Below, piece after piece: positions 46,956 through 56,667 of a DNA stretch of 64,000 bases (positions are counted from its first letter, which is position 1; every line of letters starts with the position of its first letter). The DNA is taken from positions 1 through 64,000 of the forward strand of contig JANSXS010000002.1 of assembly GCA_024742835.1 (NCBI GenBank), written 5' to 3'. Below the pieces are notes generated by a model that made no database searches, was not told the origin of the DNA, and saw only the letters and a program-made list of their open reading frames with translations. The stretch is from Paracoccaceae bacterium (lineage in GTDB: Bacteria > Pseudomonadota > Alphaproteobacteria > Rhodobacterales > Rhodobacteraceae). A program made the translations under genes and the position numbers.

Positions 46956-46990
46956 GGCAATTCCTTTGGCAGGGGGCGAACGGGCGGTGC

Positions 46991-47488
46991 CTAGCGACCG
47001 CGATAGGGCTCCACATATTGCAGGGCCATGTCCCACGGGAAAAAGATCCACGTGTCCTGGCTGACTTCGGTGACAAAGGTATGCACCAGATCGCGGCCCA
47101 TCGGCTTGGCATAGACGGTGGCTACATGCGCGCGGGGCAGGGCGGCGCGCACCACTTCCAGCGTCTTGCCGGTGTCCACCAGATCATCGACGATCAATAC
47201 GCCATCACCGTCGCCAACCAGCGCGGGGTCGGGGCGCTTGATCACCTTGGGTGCGCCTTGCGTCTGGTGGTCATAGGATTTCACGCTGATCGTATCGACC
47301 GCCCGAATATCCAGTTCCCGCGCCACGATCATAGCGGGGGCCATGCCGCCGCGCGTTATGGCCACGACCGCTTTCCAGCCGTCTTCGGGGGCTTCGTCCT
47401 GCAATCGCCAGGCCAGTGCCCGCGCATCGCGGTGAAGCTGGTCCCAACTGACGTGAAAGCCCTTTTCATGCGGCAGGCGGTTGGTCAT
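46991..47488 (-). CDS. gpt: Xanthine(-guanine) phosphoribosyltransferase
   Basis: 165 residues. The PRPP loop is [16 protein letters not shown]-terminal [19 protein letters not shown] and C-terminal [14 protein letters not shown] fit Gpt. It salvages xanthine and guanine. ATG 47488 with GGGGAC upstream is preferred over the frame opening at 47563. It lies 35 bases upstream of the aminotransferase on the same strand. Confidence 0.93.
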   Translation of the reverse strand: MTNRLPHEKGFHVSWDQLHRDARALAWRLQDEAPEDGWKAVVAITRGGMAPAMIVARELDIRAVDTISVKSYDHQTQGAPKVIKRPDPALVGDGDGVLIVDDLVDTGKTLEVVRAALPRAHVATVYAKPMGRDLVHTFVTEVSQDTWIFFPWDMALQYVEPYRGR

Positions 47489-47537
47489 TTTCTGTCCCCG
47501 GTCAGGTTGCGAAGGATTGGTGGTGGCCCTCGGCGCC

Positions 47538-48344
47538 TCAACTTTTGTCGATGTCAGGCGCATCGACGGCCTTCATGCCAACCACGTGATAGCCCGCGTC
47601 CACATGCAGGGTTTCGCCCGTCACGCCAGAGCCCAGATCCGACAACAGATACAGCGCAGAGCCGCCCACATCCTCGATGGTCACGTTGCGGCGCAGGGGA
47701 GAGTTCAATTCGTTCCACTTTAGAATGTAACGGAAATCGCCGATGCCGCTGGCCGCCAGCGTCTTGATCGGCCCGGCGCTGATCGCGTTGACGCGGATAC
47801 GGTCCTTGCCAAGATCTTCGGCAAGATATTTCACCGATGCCTCCAGCGCGGCCTTGGCAACGCCCATCACGTTATAATGAGGCATAACCTGCTCGGCCCC
47901 GCAATATGTCAGGGTCAGCATTGAACCGCCATCCGTCATCATTTTTTCCGCGCGCTGCGCCACGGCTGTGAATGAATAGACAGAAATATCCATGGTGCGC
48001 AAAAAATTGTCGCGGCTGGTGTCGACATAGCGACCGCGCAGTTCTGACTTGTCGGAAAAGCCGATTGCGTGAACAAGGAAATCAAGCTTGCCCCAACGGT
48101 CTTCCAGCGACGCAAACAGCGCATCGACCGTGTCCATGTCGCCCACGTCGCAGGGCAACACCACGTCTGAGCCAAGTTTCGCGGCAAGTGGGCCCACCCG
48201 CTTCAACAGGGCCTCGCCCTGATATGAAAATGCAAGCTCCGCGCCAGCGTCGGCGCAGGCTTTGGCGATACCCCAAGCGATGGATTTGTCATTGGCCAGG
48301 CCCATGATCAGCCCGCGCTTGCCCGCCATCAGTTGATTTGACAT
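47538..48344 (-). CDS. fabI: Enoyl-[acyl-carrier-protein] reductase (NADH), FabI
   Basis: 268 residues. SDR fold with [17 protein letters not shown]; the catalytic tyrosine and lysine fit the Y-X6-K of FabI (YNVMGVAK). It performs the last reduction of fatty acid elongation. ATG 48344 ([11 protein letters not shown]) has the same GGGGAC ribosome binding site as gpt. It is divergent from pdxH. Resistance-type residues were not assessed. Confidence 0.95.
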   Translation of the reverse strand: MSNQLMAGKRGLIMGLANDKSIAWGIAKACADAGAELAFSYQGEALLKRVGPLAAKLGSDVVLPCDVGDMDTVDALFASLEDRWGKLDFLVHAIGFSDKSELRGRYVDTSRDNFLRTMDISVYSFTAVAQRAEKMMTDGGSMLTLTYCGAEQVMPHYNVMGVAKAALEASVKYLAEDLGKDRIRVNAISAGPIKTLAASGIGDFRYILKWNELNSPLRRNVTIEDVGGSALYLLSDLGSGVTGETLHVDAGYHVVGMKAVDAPDIDKS

Positions 48345-48500
48345 GGATTGTCCCCGGCCCAATTTGATGCTTGACCTCCTTTAGGCGATCGGCAGAGCTG
48401 CTTCAAGGGTCAGGCAGGCTGCGCTAAACTCCGTTCCTGACACAAAAACGCGCTTGAACGGGCGGGTGCTTCTTTTTACCGATCCTGTATATGGGACTAG

Positions 48501-49115
48501 ATGAACGATATGACGGAACGAGACGGGAAATTCGCGGGCGACAACCCTTTCGAGATCGCGCGCCGCTGGCTGCAAGAGGCCGAAGAAACCGAGATCAACG
48601 ATCCCAACGCAGTGGCGCTCGCCACCGTCGATCAGGACGGGCTGCCGAATGTGCGGATGGTCCTGCTCAAGGACATCACAGACACCGGGTTCCGCTTCTA
48701 TACCAATTACAACAGCGCCAAAGGACAGGAGCTGGCCGCATCCGGCAAGGCCGCGATGGTGCTGCACTGGAAATCGCTGCGCCGCCAGTTGCGGATTCGT
48801 GGCATGGTGTCGCGTGAGGACGGGCCCGAGGCGGATGCCTACTACAAGTCGCGGTCTCTCAAAAGTCGGCTTGGGGCCTGGGCGTCTCAGCAGTCACAGC
48901 CACTGGAAAGCCGCGCGCGATTGATGGCGGACGTGGCAAAGGTGACAGCCGCAAAGGGGCCGAATCCGCCGCGGCCGCCATTCTGGGGGGGATTTTGCGT
49001 CACGCCTGTCGAGATCGAATTCTGGGCCGACGGGGCCTACAGGCTGCACGATCGGTTTGTCTGGCGGCGTGCAACTCCCCAAAATCCATGGGAAATCCAG
49101 CGGTTGAACCCTTGA
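48501..49115 (+). CDS. pdxH: Pyridoxamine/pyridoxine 5'-phosphate oxidase
   Basis: 204 residues. It makes pyridoxal 5'-phosphate with FMN. The segments [18 protein letters not shown] and [11 protein letters not shown], and the C-terminal [18 protein letters not shown] with RRA, match the family from end to end. ATG 48501 is used. It supplies the cofactor of several PLP enzymes in this window. Confidence 0.96.
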   Translation: MNDMTERDGKFAGDNPFEIARRWLQEAEETEINDPNAVALATVDQDGLPNVRMVLLKDITDTGFRFYTNYNSAKGQELAASGKAAMVLHWKSLRRQLRIRGMVSREDGPEADAYYKSRSLKSRLGAWASQQSQPLESRARLMADVAKVTAAKGPNPPRPPFWGGFCVTPVEIEFWADGAYRLHDRFVWRRATPQNPWEIQRLNP

Positions 49116-49235
49116 ATTTCACGTAACGTAAAATGCAAAGGGCTGAATACAAATAGGTTTTTCCTTGAAACTCCCCGCGAAACCATCGCAGAGTGCAGCG
49201 GGGCAAAACACCAGAGTTCGATTGGAACCACATCG

Positions 49236-49775
49236 TTGAGCGATACGACACACAACACACGACGCGTACATGGCCAGGTAAAATGGTTCGATCCTGTCAA
49301 GGGTTTCGGATTCGTGATTGCCGATGAAGGCGGTCCAGATATTCTGCTGCATGCCAATGTCTTGCGAAATTTCGGACAAAGTTCGGTCGCGGACCGCGCA
49401 GTGGTCGAACTGGACGTGCAAACGACAGAGCGCGGGGTTCAGGCGGTAGAGGTCGTCCGAATCGATCCCCCGCAAGACGCCGATGCCGGTGGTCTGGCGG
49501 ACTTTCAGGAAATGGATCCTGAAGAGCTGCGAAACGCGCCCCTGTTACCGGCGCGCGTCAAGTGGTTCGACAAGGGCAAGGGCTTTGGTTTTGCCAACAC
49601 GTTTGGCGAAGAAGAGGACGTGTTCGTGCATGTGGAGGTGCTGCGCCGATCAGGCTTGGCGGATCTGCAACCGGGCGAGGCTCTGGCAATTCGCGTGGTC
49701 GATGGTAAACGTGGCCGCATGGCTGCGGAGGTGTGTGGATGGGAAATGGCAATCAAACAGTCAAAGGTCTCCTGA
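49236..49775 (+). CDS. Tandem cold-shock domain protein
   Basis: 179 residues with two cold-shock domains (about 11-78, RVHGQVKWFDPVKGFGFVIA; and 103-170, LLPARVKWFDKGKGFGF) joined by an acidic linker. Each has an RNP1-like KGFGF motif for single-stranded nucleic acid. The start is TTG 49236 (MSDTTHNTRR), with only a weak GGAA upstream, so translation may be low or regulated. The end overlaps the DUF192 gene by 37 bases. Confidence 0.9.
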   Translation: MSDTTHNTRRVHGQVKWFDPVKGFGFVIADEGGPDILLHANVLRNFGQSSVADRAVVELDVQTTERGVQAVEVVRIDPPQDADAGGLADFQEMDPEELRNAPLLPARVKWFDKGKGFGFANTFGEEEDVFVHVEVLRRSGLADLQPGEALAIRVVDGKRGRMAAEVCGWEMAIKQSKVS

Positions 49776-50239
49776 CAGCGGTCGCGTTATTTCTGACCTG
49801 CGTGTCCTTTGCGTCGGCGGCCTGCAACGAGGCGCAAATCGAGTTGCGCGGAGATTGGGGCCAGGCGCGGTTCACCGTGGATGTCGCGGATGACGCGGCC
49901 AAACGTGCCCAGGGGCTGATGCATGTTGAAAACATGCCGCAAAGCACCGGGATGCTTTTCGTGTATCCGCAGCCGCGCGAAGTTCGATTCTGGATGCGCA
50001 ACACGCTGATCCCGCTCGACATGATCTTTGCGGACCGCAAGGGCATCGTGCGCTATGTGCATCACGAGGCTGAACCGCTTAGCGAAAAGCGGATCTATGG
50101 CGGCAACAACATACAATATGTGCTGGAGGTGAATGGCGGCCTTGCCCGGCAGATGGGAATCGCCAAAGGCAGCCAGATGCGTCATCCCGCGATTGCCGGG
50201 GCGGATGTGGCATGGCCCTGTGCGGCCACGGAAGACTGA
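49739..50239 (+). CDS. DUF192 secreted protein
   Basis: 166 residues. A signal peptide (about 1-29, ending FASAACNEAQ) leads into a compact DUF192 domain with QGLMHVENMPQSTGMLFVYPQP, VRFWMRNTLIPLDMIF and YVLEVNGGLARQMGIA. The biochemical role of the family is unknown. ATG 49739 is set by GGAGG seven bases upstream, inside the cold-shock gene. It lies 109 bases before tRNA-Pro. Confidence 0.9.
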   Translation: MGNGNQTVKGLLTAVALFLTCVSFASAACNEAQIELRGDWGQARFTVDVADDAAKRAQGLMHVENMPQSTGMLFVYPQPREVRFWMRNTLIPLDMIFADRKGIVRYVHHEAEPLSEKRIYGGNNIQYVLEVNGGLARQMGIAKGSQMRHPAIAGADVAWPCAATED

Positions 50240-50348
50240 CAATCTTCAGCCGGGTCGCACGGATTTGGTGCGCTGTAGTCGCGCGATCCCCGACAAACTC
50301 TTTGGGCTTTTCAATCCTCGAAAACCTGTCTACACGAACGTCATGGTC

Positions 50349-50425
50349 CGGGGCGTGGCGCAGTCTGGTAGCGCACCTGTTTTGGGTACAGGGGGTCGTA
50401 GGTTCGAATCCTGCCGCCCCGACCA
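50349..50425 (+). tRNA. tRNA-Pro (TGG anticodon)
   Basis: A complete cloverleaf: acceptor CGGGGCG/CGCCCCG, D arm GCGC...GCGC, anticodon stem CCTGT/ACAGG with loop TTTGGGT (anticodon TGG, reading CCA and other CCN), variable loop, and T arm GTAGG-TTCGAAT-CCTGC. CCA is encoded. 77 nucleotides. Confidence 0.97.
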
Positions 50426-50690
50426 TCCTTTCCAAGAACAATTTTGGCCGTGTCTGCGCAACTTGATGTGTTGAGCGTGGCTTTCCTGCATCTGGTGTGG
50501 CGTTCTGTCCACGCACACCACATGTAGAGAGGCTCCTTCGATTTGGGTCGCTTGGCTGCGCCCATCTCGACGGGCTATTTGGCTAAAATACTGTGTGACA
50601 TGTACTTTTCCCGCTCACGGATCCAGCAGGCGCACAGGATCGTCTGTGGATGAATCACGTCGTCAGACCCGGCGATCTGTGGACATGTGG

Positions 50691-50735
50691 GGTCAACGGA
50701 AATTTTCCCTGGAATTGGTAAAATTTCCGTTGACC
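50691..50735. repeat. Long inverted repeat, 16 bp perfect arms
   Basis: GGTCAACGGAAATTTT (50691-50706) pairs perfectly with AAAATTTCCGTTGACC (50720-50735), with two more GC pairs inside and a small loop. No U-tract follows, so it is not a standard terminator. The arms resemble the terminal repeats of a mobile element left face to face, or a protein-binding palindrome. Confidence 0.75.
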
Positions 50736-50747
50736 ATCTATGCCGGA

Positions 50748-50763
50748 ATACGTCACTTTGTGT
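50748..50763. promoter_or_regulatory. Weak NrdR-box-like site (upstream of a pair)
   Basis: A 16-base site ending TTTGTGT matches about 10 of 16 positions of the NrdR consensus (ACACWATATATWGTGT). It would not be called alone; the 31-base distance to the better site downstream matches the usual pairing of NrdR boxes. Confidence 0.35.
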
Positions 50764-50778
50764 GAGCAAGCCGGAAAG

Positions 50779-50794
50779 CCACAAGATATAGTGG
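50779..50794. promoter_or_regulatory. NrdR box
   Basis: CCACAAGATATAGTGG matches 13 of 16 positions of the NrdR consensus ACACWATATATWGTGT and contains TATAGT, a plausible -10. NrdR represses ribonucleotide reductase genes through tandem boxes overlapping the promoter; nrdJ starts 172 bases downstream. Confidence 0.6.
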
Positions 50795-50966
50795 TGGATG
50801 GTGAGGCAGGGACAGGTTTTCAGGACATTGCCCAACTTTACGGGCCAACACGCCGCGGCATGACAGGCCCGCATGGCGTTGTGATCCGTCCCGCCCACGG
50901 TCAACGCCGAGCCAGGCGCCGCATGGTGCCGCGACACTGGAACACGCTGGATATGGGGCAGCAGAT

Positions 50967-53900
50967 ATGAAGATCGAAAGAAAATTCACCACGGCCGGAC
51001 AGGATGCTTACGCGGAGCTGGAGTTTACCACCACCACCTCCGAGATCCGCAATCCTGATGGCACGACCGTGTTCAAGCTCGATTCGGTCGAGGTGCCCGC
51101 CGGGTGGAGCCAGGTCGCCAGCGACGTGATCGCGCAGAAATATTTCCGCAAGGCCGGCGTTCCGGTCAAGCTCAAGCGGGTCAAGGAAAGCGGCGTGCCA
51201 GAGTTCCTGTGGCGCTCGGTTCCAGCCACGAAAACCACCGAGAAAATCGGCGAGACCTCGGCCAAGCAGGTTTTCGACCGCCTTGCTGGTGCCTGGGCCT
51301 ATTGGGGCTGGAAGGGCGGCTATTTCTCGACCGAGGACGACGCCCGCGCCTATTATGACGAGATGCGCTACATGCTGGCCCGCCAGATGGCCGCGCCCAA
51401 CAGCCCGCAATGGTTCAACACCGGCCTGCATTGGGCGTACGGCATCGATGGCCCCGGTCAGGGTCACTACTATGTCGATTTCGAGACAGGCGAACTGACC
51501 AAGTCCACCAGCGCCTATGAACATCCCCAGCCCCATGCCTGCTTTATCCAGTCGGTCAAGGACGACCTTGTGGGAGACGGCGGCATCATGGATCTGTGGG
51601 TGCGCGAGGCGCGGCTGTTCAAATATGGCTCCGGCACCGGCACCAATTTCAGCAGCTTGCGCGCCGAGGGCGAGGCGCTGTCTGGCGGTGGCAAGTCGAG
51701 CGGCCTGATGGGCTTTCTCAAGATCGGTGACCGCGCGGCGGGCGCGATCAAGTCGGGCGGCACCACGCGCCGCGCCGCGAAGATGGTGATCTGCGATGTG
51801 GACCACCCCGATGTCGAGAAATTCATCAACTGGAAAGTCATCGAGGAACAGAAGGTCGCGTCCATCGTCGCCGGTTCCAAGATGCACGAGCAGAAGCTGA
51901 ACGAGATTTTCGCCGCGATCCGTGCCTGGGATGGCAGCAGCGAGGATGCGGTCGATCCCAAGAAGAACGAACAGCTTAAAGATGCGATCCGCGGTGCCAA
52001 GAAATCCGCGATCCCGGAAACCTATGTCAAGCGCGTGCTGGATTATGCGCGTCAGGGTTACGACAGCATCGAATTCCCGACCTATGACACAGATTGGGAT
52101 TCCGAAGCCTATGCAAGTGTGTCGGGCCAGAACTCCAACAACTCCATTCGCGTCACCGATGCCTTTCTTGAGGCCGTCCGCAAGGACGAGGATTGGGCGC
52201 TTTTGAACCGCACCGACGGGTCCGTTGCAAAGACGATCAAGGCACGCGACCTGTGGGAGGATGTGGGCCACGCCGCATGGGCCTGTGCCGATCCGGGCAT
52301 TCAATACCACGACACCGTCAACGCCTGGCACACATGCCCCGAGGATGGCGAGATTCGCGGCTCCAACCCGTGTTCGGAATACATGTTCCTTGACGATACG
52401 GCCTGCAACCTTGCTTCGATGAACCTGCTGCGCTTCTACGATGGCGAGCGGTTCGATGCAGACGCCTATGTCCACGCCACCCGGCTCTGGACGGTGACGC
52501 TGGAAATTTCGGTGCTCATGGCTCAGTTCCCGTCCAAGGAAATCGCACAGCGCAGCTTTGAATTCCGCACGCTGGGGCTTGGCTATGCCAATATCGGCGG
52601 GCTGCTGATGAACATGGGCCTGGGCTATGACAGCGACGAGGGCCGCGCGCTTTGCGGGGCGCTGACCGCGATCATGACCGGCGTGGCCTACACCACATCT
52701 GCCGAGATGGCGTCAGAGCTTGGTGCATTTGCCGGCTACGGCCGCAATCGTGACCACATGCTGCGGGTGATGCGCAATCACCGCAACGCCGCCTATGGCG
52801 CGACCGAAGGCTACGAGACGCTTGCGGTCAAGCCCGTGGCGCTGGATCTTGCCAATGTGCCCGATGCGCGCCTGTCCGAATTGGCCATGGCAAGCTGGGA
52901 CGAGGCGCTGAAGCTGGGCGAAAAGCACGGTTACCGCAACGCGCAAACCACCGTGATCGCGCCCACGGGCACTATCGGTCTGGTGATGGATTGCGACACC
53001 ACCGGGATCGAGCCGGATTTCGCGCTGGTGAAGTTCAAGAAGCTGGCAGGTGGTGGCTATTTCAAGATCATCAACCAGTCAGTGCCAGCCTCGCTTGAAA
53101 AGCTGGGCTATGGCAGCGCGCAGATCGAGGAAATCGTCGCCTATGCCGTGGGTCATGGCTCTATCGGCAACGCGCCCGGCGTAAACCACACCTCGCTGGC
53201 CGGGCACGGTTTTGGCCCAAACGAGCTGCAAAAGGTCGACGCGGCGCTTGGCAGCGCCTTCGATATCCGCTTTGTCTTCAACCAATGGACGCTTGGCGAA
53301 GAATTCTGCCGCAATGTGCTGGGCATTCCGGCCGACAAGCTGAACGATCCCACCTTCGACTTGCTGGCATCTTTGGGATATTCCAAGGCGGATATCGAGC
53401 AGGCCAACGACCATGTCTGCGGAACCATGACGCTGGAAGGTGCGCCGCATCTGGACCCGGCGCATTACCACATCTTCGATTGTGCAAATCCCTGCGGCAA
53501 GCGGGGCAAGCGCTTCCTGTCGGTCAACAGCCACATCACCATGATGGCCGCTGCACAAAGCTTCATCTCGGGGGCGATCTCCAAGACGATCAACATGCCC
53601 AACGATGCCACGATCGAGGATTGCCAAAAGGCGTATGAGCTGTCGTGGTCGCTCGGGGTGAAGGCCAACGCGCTTTACCGTGATGGCTCCAAGCTCAGCC
53701 AGCCGCTGGCCTCTGCGCTGGTCGAGGATGACGACGACGCGGCAGAGATCTTAGAGTCCGGCTCGGCGCAGGAAAAGGCTACCGTGCTGGCGGAAAAGAT
53801 CGTCGAGAAGCTGGTGATCAAGGAAGTGCGCAAGACGCAGCGCGAAAAGCTGCCGCAGCGCCGAAAGGGTTACACCCAAAAGGCGATCATCGGCGGGCAC

Positions 53901-54623
53901 AAGGTGTATCTGCGCACCGGCGAATACCAGGACGGCAACCTTGGCGAGATCTTCATCGACATGCACAAGGAGGGTGCAGGTTTCCGTGCGATGATGAACA
54001 ACTTCGCCATCGCCGTGTCCGTGGGCCTGCAATACGGCGTGCCGCTGGAGGAATTCGTCGATGCCTTCACCTTCACCAAGTTCGAACCCGCGGGCATGGT
54101 CCAAGGCAATGACAGCATCAAGAACGCCACCTCGATCCTTGACTACATCTTCCGCGAACTCGCTGTCAGCTATCTCGACCGCACCGACCTCGCGCATGTA
54201 AAGCCAGAGGGTCACAGCTTTGACGATCTGGGCCGTGGCGAGGAAGAGGGCGTGAGCAACGTCAAGGAAATGTCGGGCGAATCCGCCTCGCGTTCGCTGG
54301 AAGTGCTCAAGCAAATCAGCTCCACGGGCTACCTGCGCAAGCGCCTTCCGCAGGAACTGGTGGTGCTGAACGGCGGGCAAGGCATGGCCACGGGGACGGA
54401 TACACAGGCGGCGCTGAACCGGCTGGTGCCCGAAACCGCCAGCACCACGACCACGCTGCGCATGTCTGCCACCTCCGTGTCCACGGGCATGGACCCGGCG
54501 GCCAAGGCCAAGATGCAAGGCTTCGAGGGCGAAGCCTGCGGCGAGTGCGGCAACTACACGCTGGTGCGCAACGGCACCTGCATGAAGTGCAACACCTGCG
54601 GCGGGACGAGTGGGTGTAGCTAA
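50967..54623 (+). CDS. nrdJ: Adenosylcobalamin-dependent ribonucleoside-diphosphate reductase (class II)
   Basis: 1218 residues. It makes deoxyribonucleotides using a cobalamin-derived radical, with or without oxygen. Catalytic region: [23 protein letters not shown], then [36 protein letters not shown] in part, with a C-terminal cysteine cluster [18 protein letters not shown] then [10 protein letters not shown] that shuttles electrons. An additional N-terminal part (1-90) and the large size match the long alphaproteobacterial type. It starts at ATG 50967 and ends before a terminator at 54832. NrdR-like sites precede it. Confidence 0.96.
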   Translation: MKIERKFTTAGQDAYAELEFTTTTSEIRNPDGTTVFKLDSVEVPAGWSQVASDVIAQKYFRKAGVPVKLKRVKESGVPEFLWRSVPATKTTEKIGETSAKQVFDRLAGAWAYWGWKGGYFSTEDDARAYYDEMRYMLARQMAAPNSPQWFNTGLHWAYGIDGPGQGHYYVDFETGELTKSTSAYEHPQPHACFIQSVKDDLVGDGGIMDLWVREARLFKYGSGTGTNFSSLRAEGEALSGGGKSSGLMGFLKIGDRAAGAIKSGGTTRRAAKMVICDVDHPDVEKFINWKVIEEQKVASIVAGSKMHEQKLNEIFAAIRAWDGSSEDAVDPKKNEQLKDAIRGAKKSAIPETYVKRVLDYARQGYDSIEFPTYDTDWDSEAYASVSGQNSNNSIRVTDAFLEAVRKDEDWALLNRTDGSVAKTIKARDLWEDVGHAAWACADPGIQYHDTVNAWHTCPEDGEIRGSNPCSEYMFLDDTACNLASMNLLRFYDGERFDADAYVHATRLWTVTLEISVLMAQFPSKEIAQRSFEFRTLGLGYANIGGLLMNMGLGYDSDEGRALCGALTAIMTGVAYTTSAEMASELGAFAGYGRNRDHMLRVMRNHRNAAYGATEGYETLAVKPVALDLANVPDARLSELAMASWDEALKLGEKHGYRNAQTTVIAPTGTIGLVMDCDTTGIEPDFALVKFKKLAGGGYFKIINQSVPASLEKLGYGSAQIEEIVAYAVGHGSIGNAPGVNHTSLAGHGFGPNELQKVDAALGSAFDIRFVFNQWTLGEEFCRNVLGIPADKLNDPTFDLLASLGYSKADIEQANDHVCGTMTLEGAPHLDPAHYHIFDCANPCGKRGKRFLSVNSHITMMAAAQSFISGAISKTINMPNDATIEDCQKAYELSWSLGVKANALYRDGSKLSQPLASALVEDDDDAAEILESGSAQEKATVLAEKIVEKLVIKEVRKTQREKLPQRRKGYTQKAIIGGHKVYLRTGEYQDGNLGEIFIDMHKEGAGFRAMMNNFAIAVSVGLQYGVPLEEFVDAFTFTKFEPAGMVQGNDSIKNATSILDYIFRELAVSYLDRTDLAHVKPEGHSFDDLGRGEEEGVSNVKEMSGESASRSLEVLKQISSTGYLRKRLPQELVVLNGGQGMATGTDTQAALNRLVPETASTTTTLRMSATSVSTGMDPAAKAKMQGFEGEACGECGNYTLVRNGTCMKCNTCGGTSGCS

Positions 54624-54831
54624 CCAACACGCGGGGCGGTCCACATGAGCCGCCCCGACCAGACAGGCCAACCGCGTAAACCCTTGCGCAAGGCCAAAGC
54701 AACAGGGTGGGAGCAGACGATCGCTCTGGCCCATCCTCACACGGGGCGGGTGCGCTCGCCCCTGACGACGCTCAGGCCGCAGGCAAGACAACCGGGCGGT
54801 ACATAGATTGAGCCTGAGCGGCGAAACTTCA

Positions 54832-54860
54832 TCGGGGGGCCTTTGTGCCCCCCGTTTTTC
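54832..54860 (+). terminator. Rho-independent terminator of nrdJ
   Basis: CGGGGGGC pairs with GCCCCCCG around a short CTTTGT-type loop and is followed by five T. It lies about 210 bases after the nrdJ stop, just before the convergent FkbM gene. Confidence 0.8.
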
Positions 54861-54881
54861 CGTGGCGTCCCGTGCGTCAGG

Positions 54882-55538
54882 TCAGGCGCGCAGGCGCCAT
54901 TCCTCCCAGACGAACGGATAGGACCACGCGCAGTCATGGGTCTGTTCCAGCGCGGCGCGAACCCGGTCGCGCGCCTCTTTCAGCTCTGGGCTGAACAGGT
55001 GGAACTGCACCTGAAGGCGGCCCACCTTGCCGATCTCGCCAGCCTCGATCAGTGCAGGCAGCAGATCGTATTCGCCCCCTTCGATATTCACCTTCATCAG
55101 CGCGATCCGCTCGACCGGCGTGGCATCGAAGAAATCCCGGACCGAGAGCGTGCGCGCCTCGAACGCCTTGCCATGATCGGCCACCGAGGACGACGCGTCG
55201 CCCGCGTCCGAGAGCATCATCGTGCCGGTGGTCGATCCGATGGCGATATCGTGGACATGCACGTTGCCCGAACCAGCGAATTTTTCCTCCAGCGATGCCA
55301 CGAAGCCGGGATGTGGCTCGAACAGATGCATTTGCGCGCCCGGCTGCTGGCGCAGAACCGTATCCGTCCATTCGCCACGAAACGCGCCCACGTCGAACAC
55401 GATGTCGCCGGGTGTCAGCCAGTCGTAGCAAGACAGTCGCGCCTGTCCGTTCTCGCGCCGCCATGCCTTGAACGCGTCATGGAAAACGCACTTCCAGGGG
55501 TTGCGCCGTCTGTCCAGCCATCGTTTGAGTGAAGCCAT
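54882..55538 (-). CDS. FkbM-family SAM methyltransferase
   Basis: 218 residues. The SAM-binding motif I is IVFDVGAFRGEWTDTV, and the FkbM signature MKVNIEGGEYDLLPALIEAG is present. These enzymes O-methylate sugars or polyketides; the surface-polysaccharide context is unknown here. ATG 55538 (MASLKRWLDRRR) is preferred to ATG 55577 because it has AGGACGGG upstream. It is monocistronic and convergent with nrdJ. Confidence 0.88.
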   Translation of the reverse strand: MASLKRWLDRRRNPWKCVFHDAFKAWRRENGQARLSCYDWLTPGDIVFDVGAFRGEWTDTVLRQQPGAQMHLFEPHPGFVASLEEKFAGSGNVHVHDIAIGSTTGTMMLSDAGDASSSVADHGKAFEARTLSVRDFFDATPVERIALMKVNIEGGEYDLLPALIEAGEIGKVGRLQVQFHLFSPELKEARDRVRAALEQTHDCAWSYPFVWEEWRLRA

Positions 55539-55626
55539 GTTTCGGCCCGTCCTGCCATGTCTGTTTTGAGGGTTCATAGACAGGTCGCGCACGCATTGCG
55601 AGGGGGATCCTGCGATCACGGTTGCA

Positions 55627-56667
55627 TCAATACCCGGTCATTTCCAGATATCCCCGGCCTTTGTGACTGCCCGTCACCGTCACAGGCCCTTCCCAATAGG
55701 GCGGCGTCACCGCCATCCAGGCTTTGGGGTTGAGCGCTTGCACCGTCACATCCACGCCGCGCCCGGGCACCTCCAGCCGCCATGTCGTTGGCACTGTTCG
55801 GTCCGCGACATCGGTCGTTTCCAACGGCGTGGCGCTCAGCGCGCCATCGGGCAGGGCGGTGGTGCGGCCGTCCGGCTCGATCCATGTGCCAGAGGCGTAG
55901 CTCCTGCCATCGCTCTGGCGCAGCTCGAACGCCATCAGCTTGGCGCCATCCTCAAAACTGAGCGAGAACCAGTCCCATCCGTCCTGATCCTCTGCCAAGG
56001 GTTGCGAGGACCATTCGCGATCCAGCCAGGCGTTGCCCGTCACCTCGACCGACCCGTCTGGCAGGGTCAGCGTCCCGGTTAGGCTGTAGAAGGGCTGCGA
56101 ATAGTAGTAACTCGCCTGTCCCGCTTCGGATTTCACCGAATAGCCGTTCTGCCCGTGAAAGATCAGCGGGCCTTGCGCGTTCAAATCGACCTCGTAGGAG
56201 AAATCCGGCCCCGTTGCGCGCAGGCTGACATCCGCCAGCGTCTCGCCCGCCATGCGCCAATCGTCGATCCACGCCTCGAAAGGTGCAGGCGTCACACCCG
56301 CTTGCCCGATGCCGCCGCGCGCGAACCGTTCCGCGCTATGATGCGTGTCCGGCGTGGTCACGGCGGCATGGCCGAGCCAGATCTGCGGGCTGTCCCAGCC
56401 TTCGCGCTCCTCGGGTTCCAGAGCAGAACGAAACAGCGTCCATTGCAGCCCGTAAGGTGTGTCGTCCGGGCCGGTCATGTTGGCGGTCAGATACCACCAT
56501 TCGATCCGGTACGCGGAATGCGGACCGTGATCGGCCGGGAAGTCGAATGTCGGGTCGGGTTGTGGCGTGGCGAAGCCTTCGGCCTCGCTGCCCATCCCGG
56601 CAAAGCCCTGCGCAAGCGCGGGCAGCGGCAAAAAACACAGAAGAATGGCAAAAATCCTAGCGTTCAT
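55627..56667 (-). CDS. AttH/CrtC-like lipocalin-fold lipoprotein-transport partner
   Basis: 346 residues. A signal peptide (about 1-20, LLCFLPLPALA) is followed by two lipocalin-like halves with FPADHGPHSAYRIEWWYLTAN, NAWLDREWSSQPLAEDQDGWDWFSL and LEVPGRGVDVTVQALNP, the AttH / carotenoid 1,2-hydratase-like family. It is encoded after an FtsX-type permease and an ABC ATPase in an operon, the order seen in attEFGH-like clusters. The role in moving a lipid or lipoprotein is inferred. The ATG at 56667 is used. Confidence 0.85.
   Translation of the reverse strand: MNARIFAILLCFLPLPALAQGFAGMGSEAEGFATPQPDPTFDFPADHGPHSAYRIEWWYLTANMTGPDDTPYGLQWTLFRSALEPEEREGWDSPQIWLGHAAVTTPDTHHSAERFARGGIGQAGVTPAPFEAWIDDWRMAGETLADVSLRATGPDFSYEVDLNAQGPLIFHGQNGYSVKSEAGQASYYYSQPFYSLTGTLTLPDGSVEVTGNAWLDREWSSQPLAEDQDGWDWFSLSFEDGAKLMAFELRQSDGRSYASGTWIEPDGRTTALPDGALSATPLETTDVADRTVPTTWRLEVPGRGVDVTVQALNPKAWMAVTPPYWEGPVTVTGSHKGRGYLEMTGY

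Larger units (their letters stand above)
50426..50966. other. Gene-free leader between tRNA-Pro and nrdJ
   Basis: 541 bases. A minus-strand ORF of 120 codons (50575-50937) and a plus-strand ORF (50740-50970) cross it but show no family likeness. It holds a long inverted repeat (50691-50735) and two NrdR-box-like sites (50748 and 50779). No B12 riboswitch core was recognised. Confidence 0.6.

Noticed and set aside
50575-50937. A 120-codon minus-strand ORF ahead of nrdJ
   Set aside because: No family likeness; it overlaps the inverted repeat and the NrdR-like sites; it has no clear ribosome binding site.
50426-50966. Possible cobalamin riboswitch before nrdJ
   Set aside because: No B12-box or conserved core was found; the NrdR-like sites explain control better.
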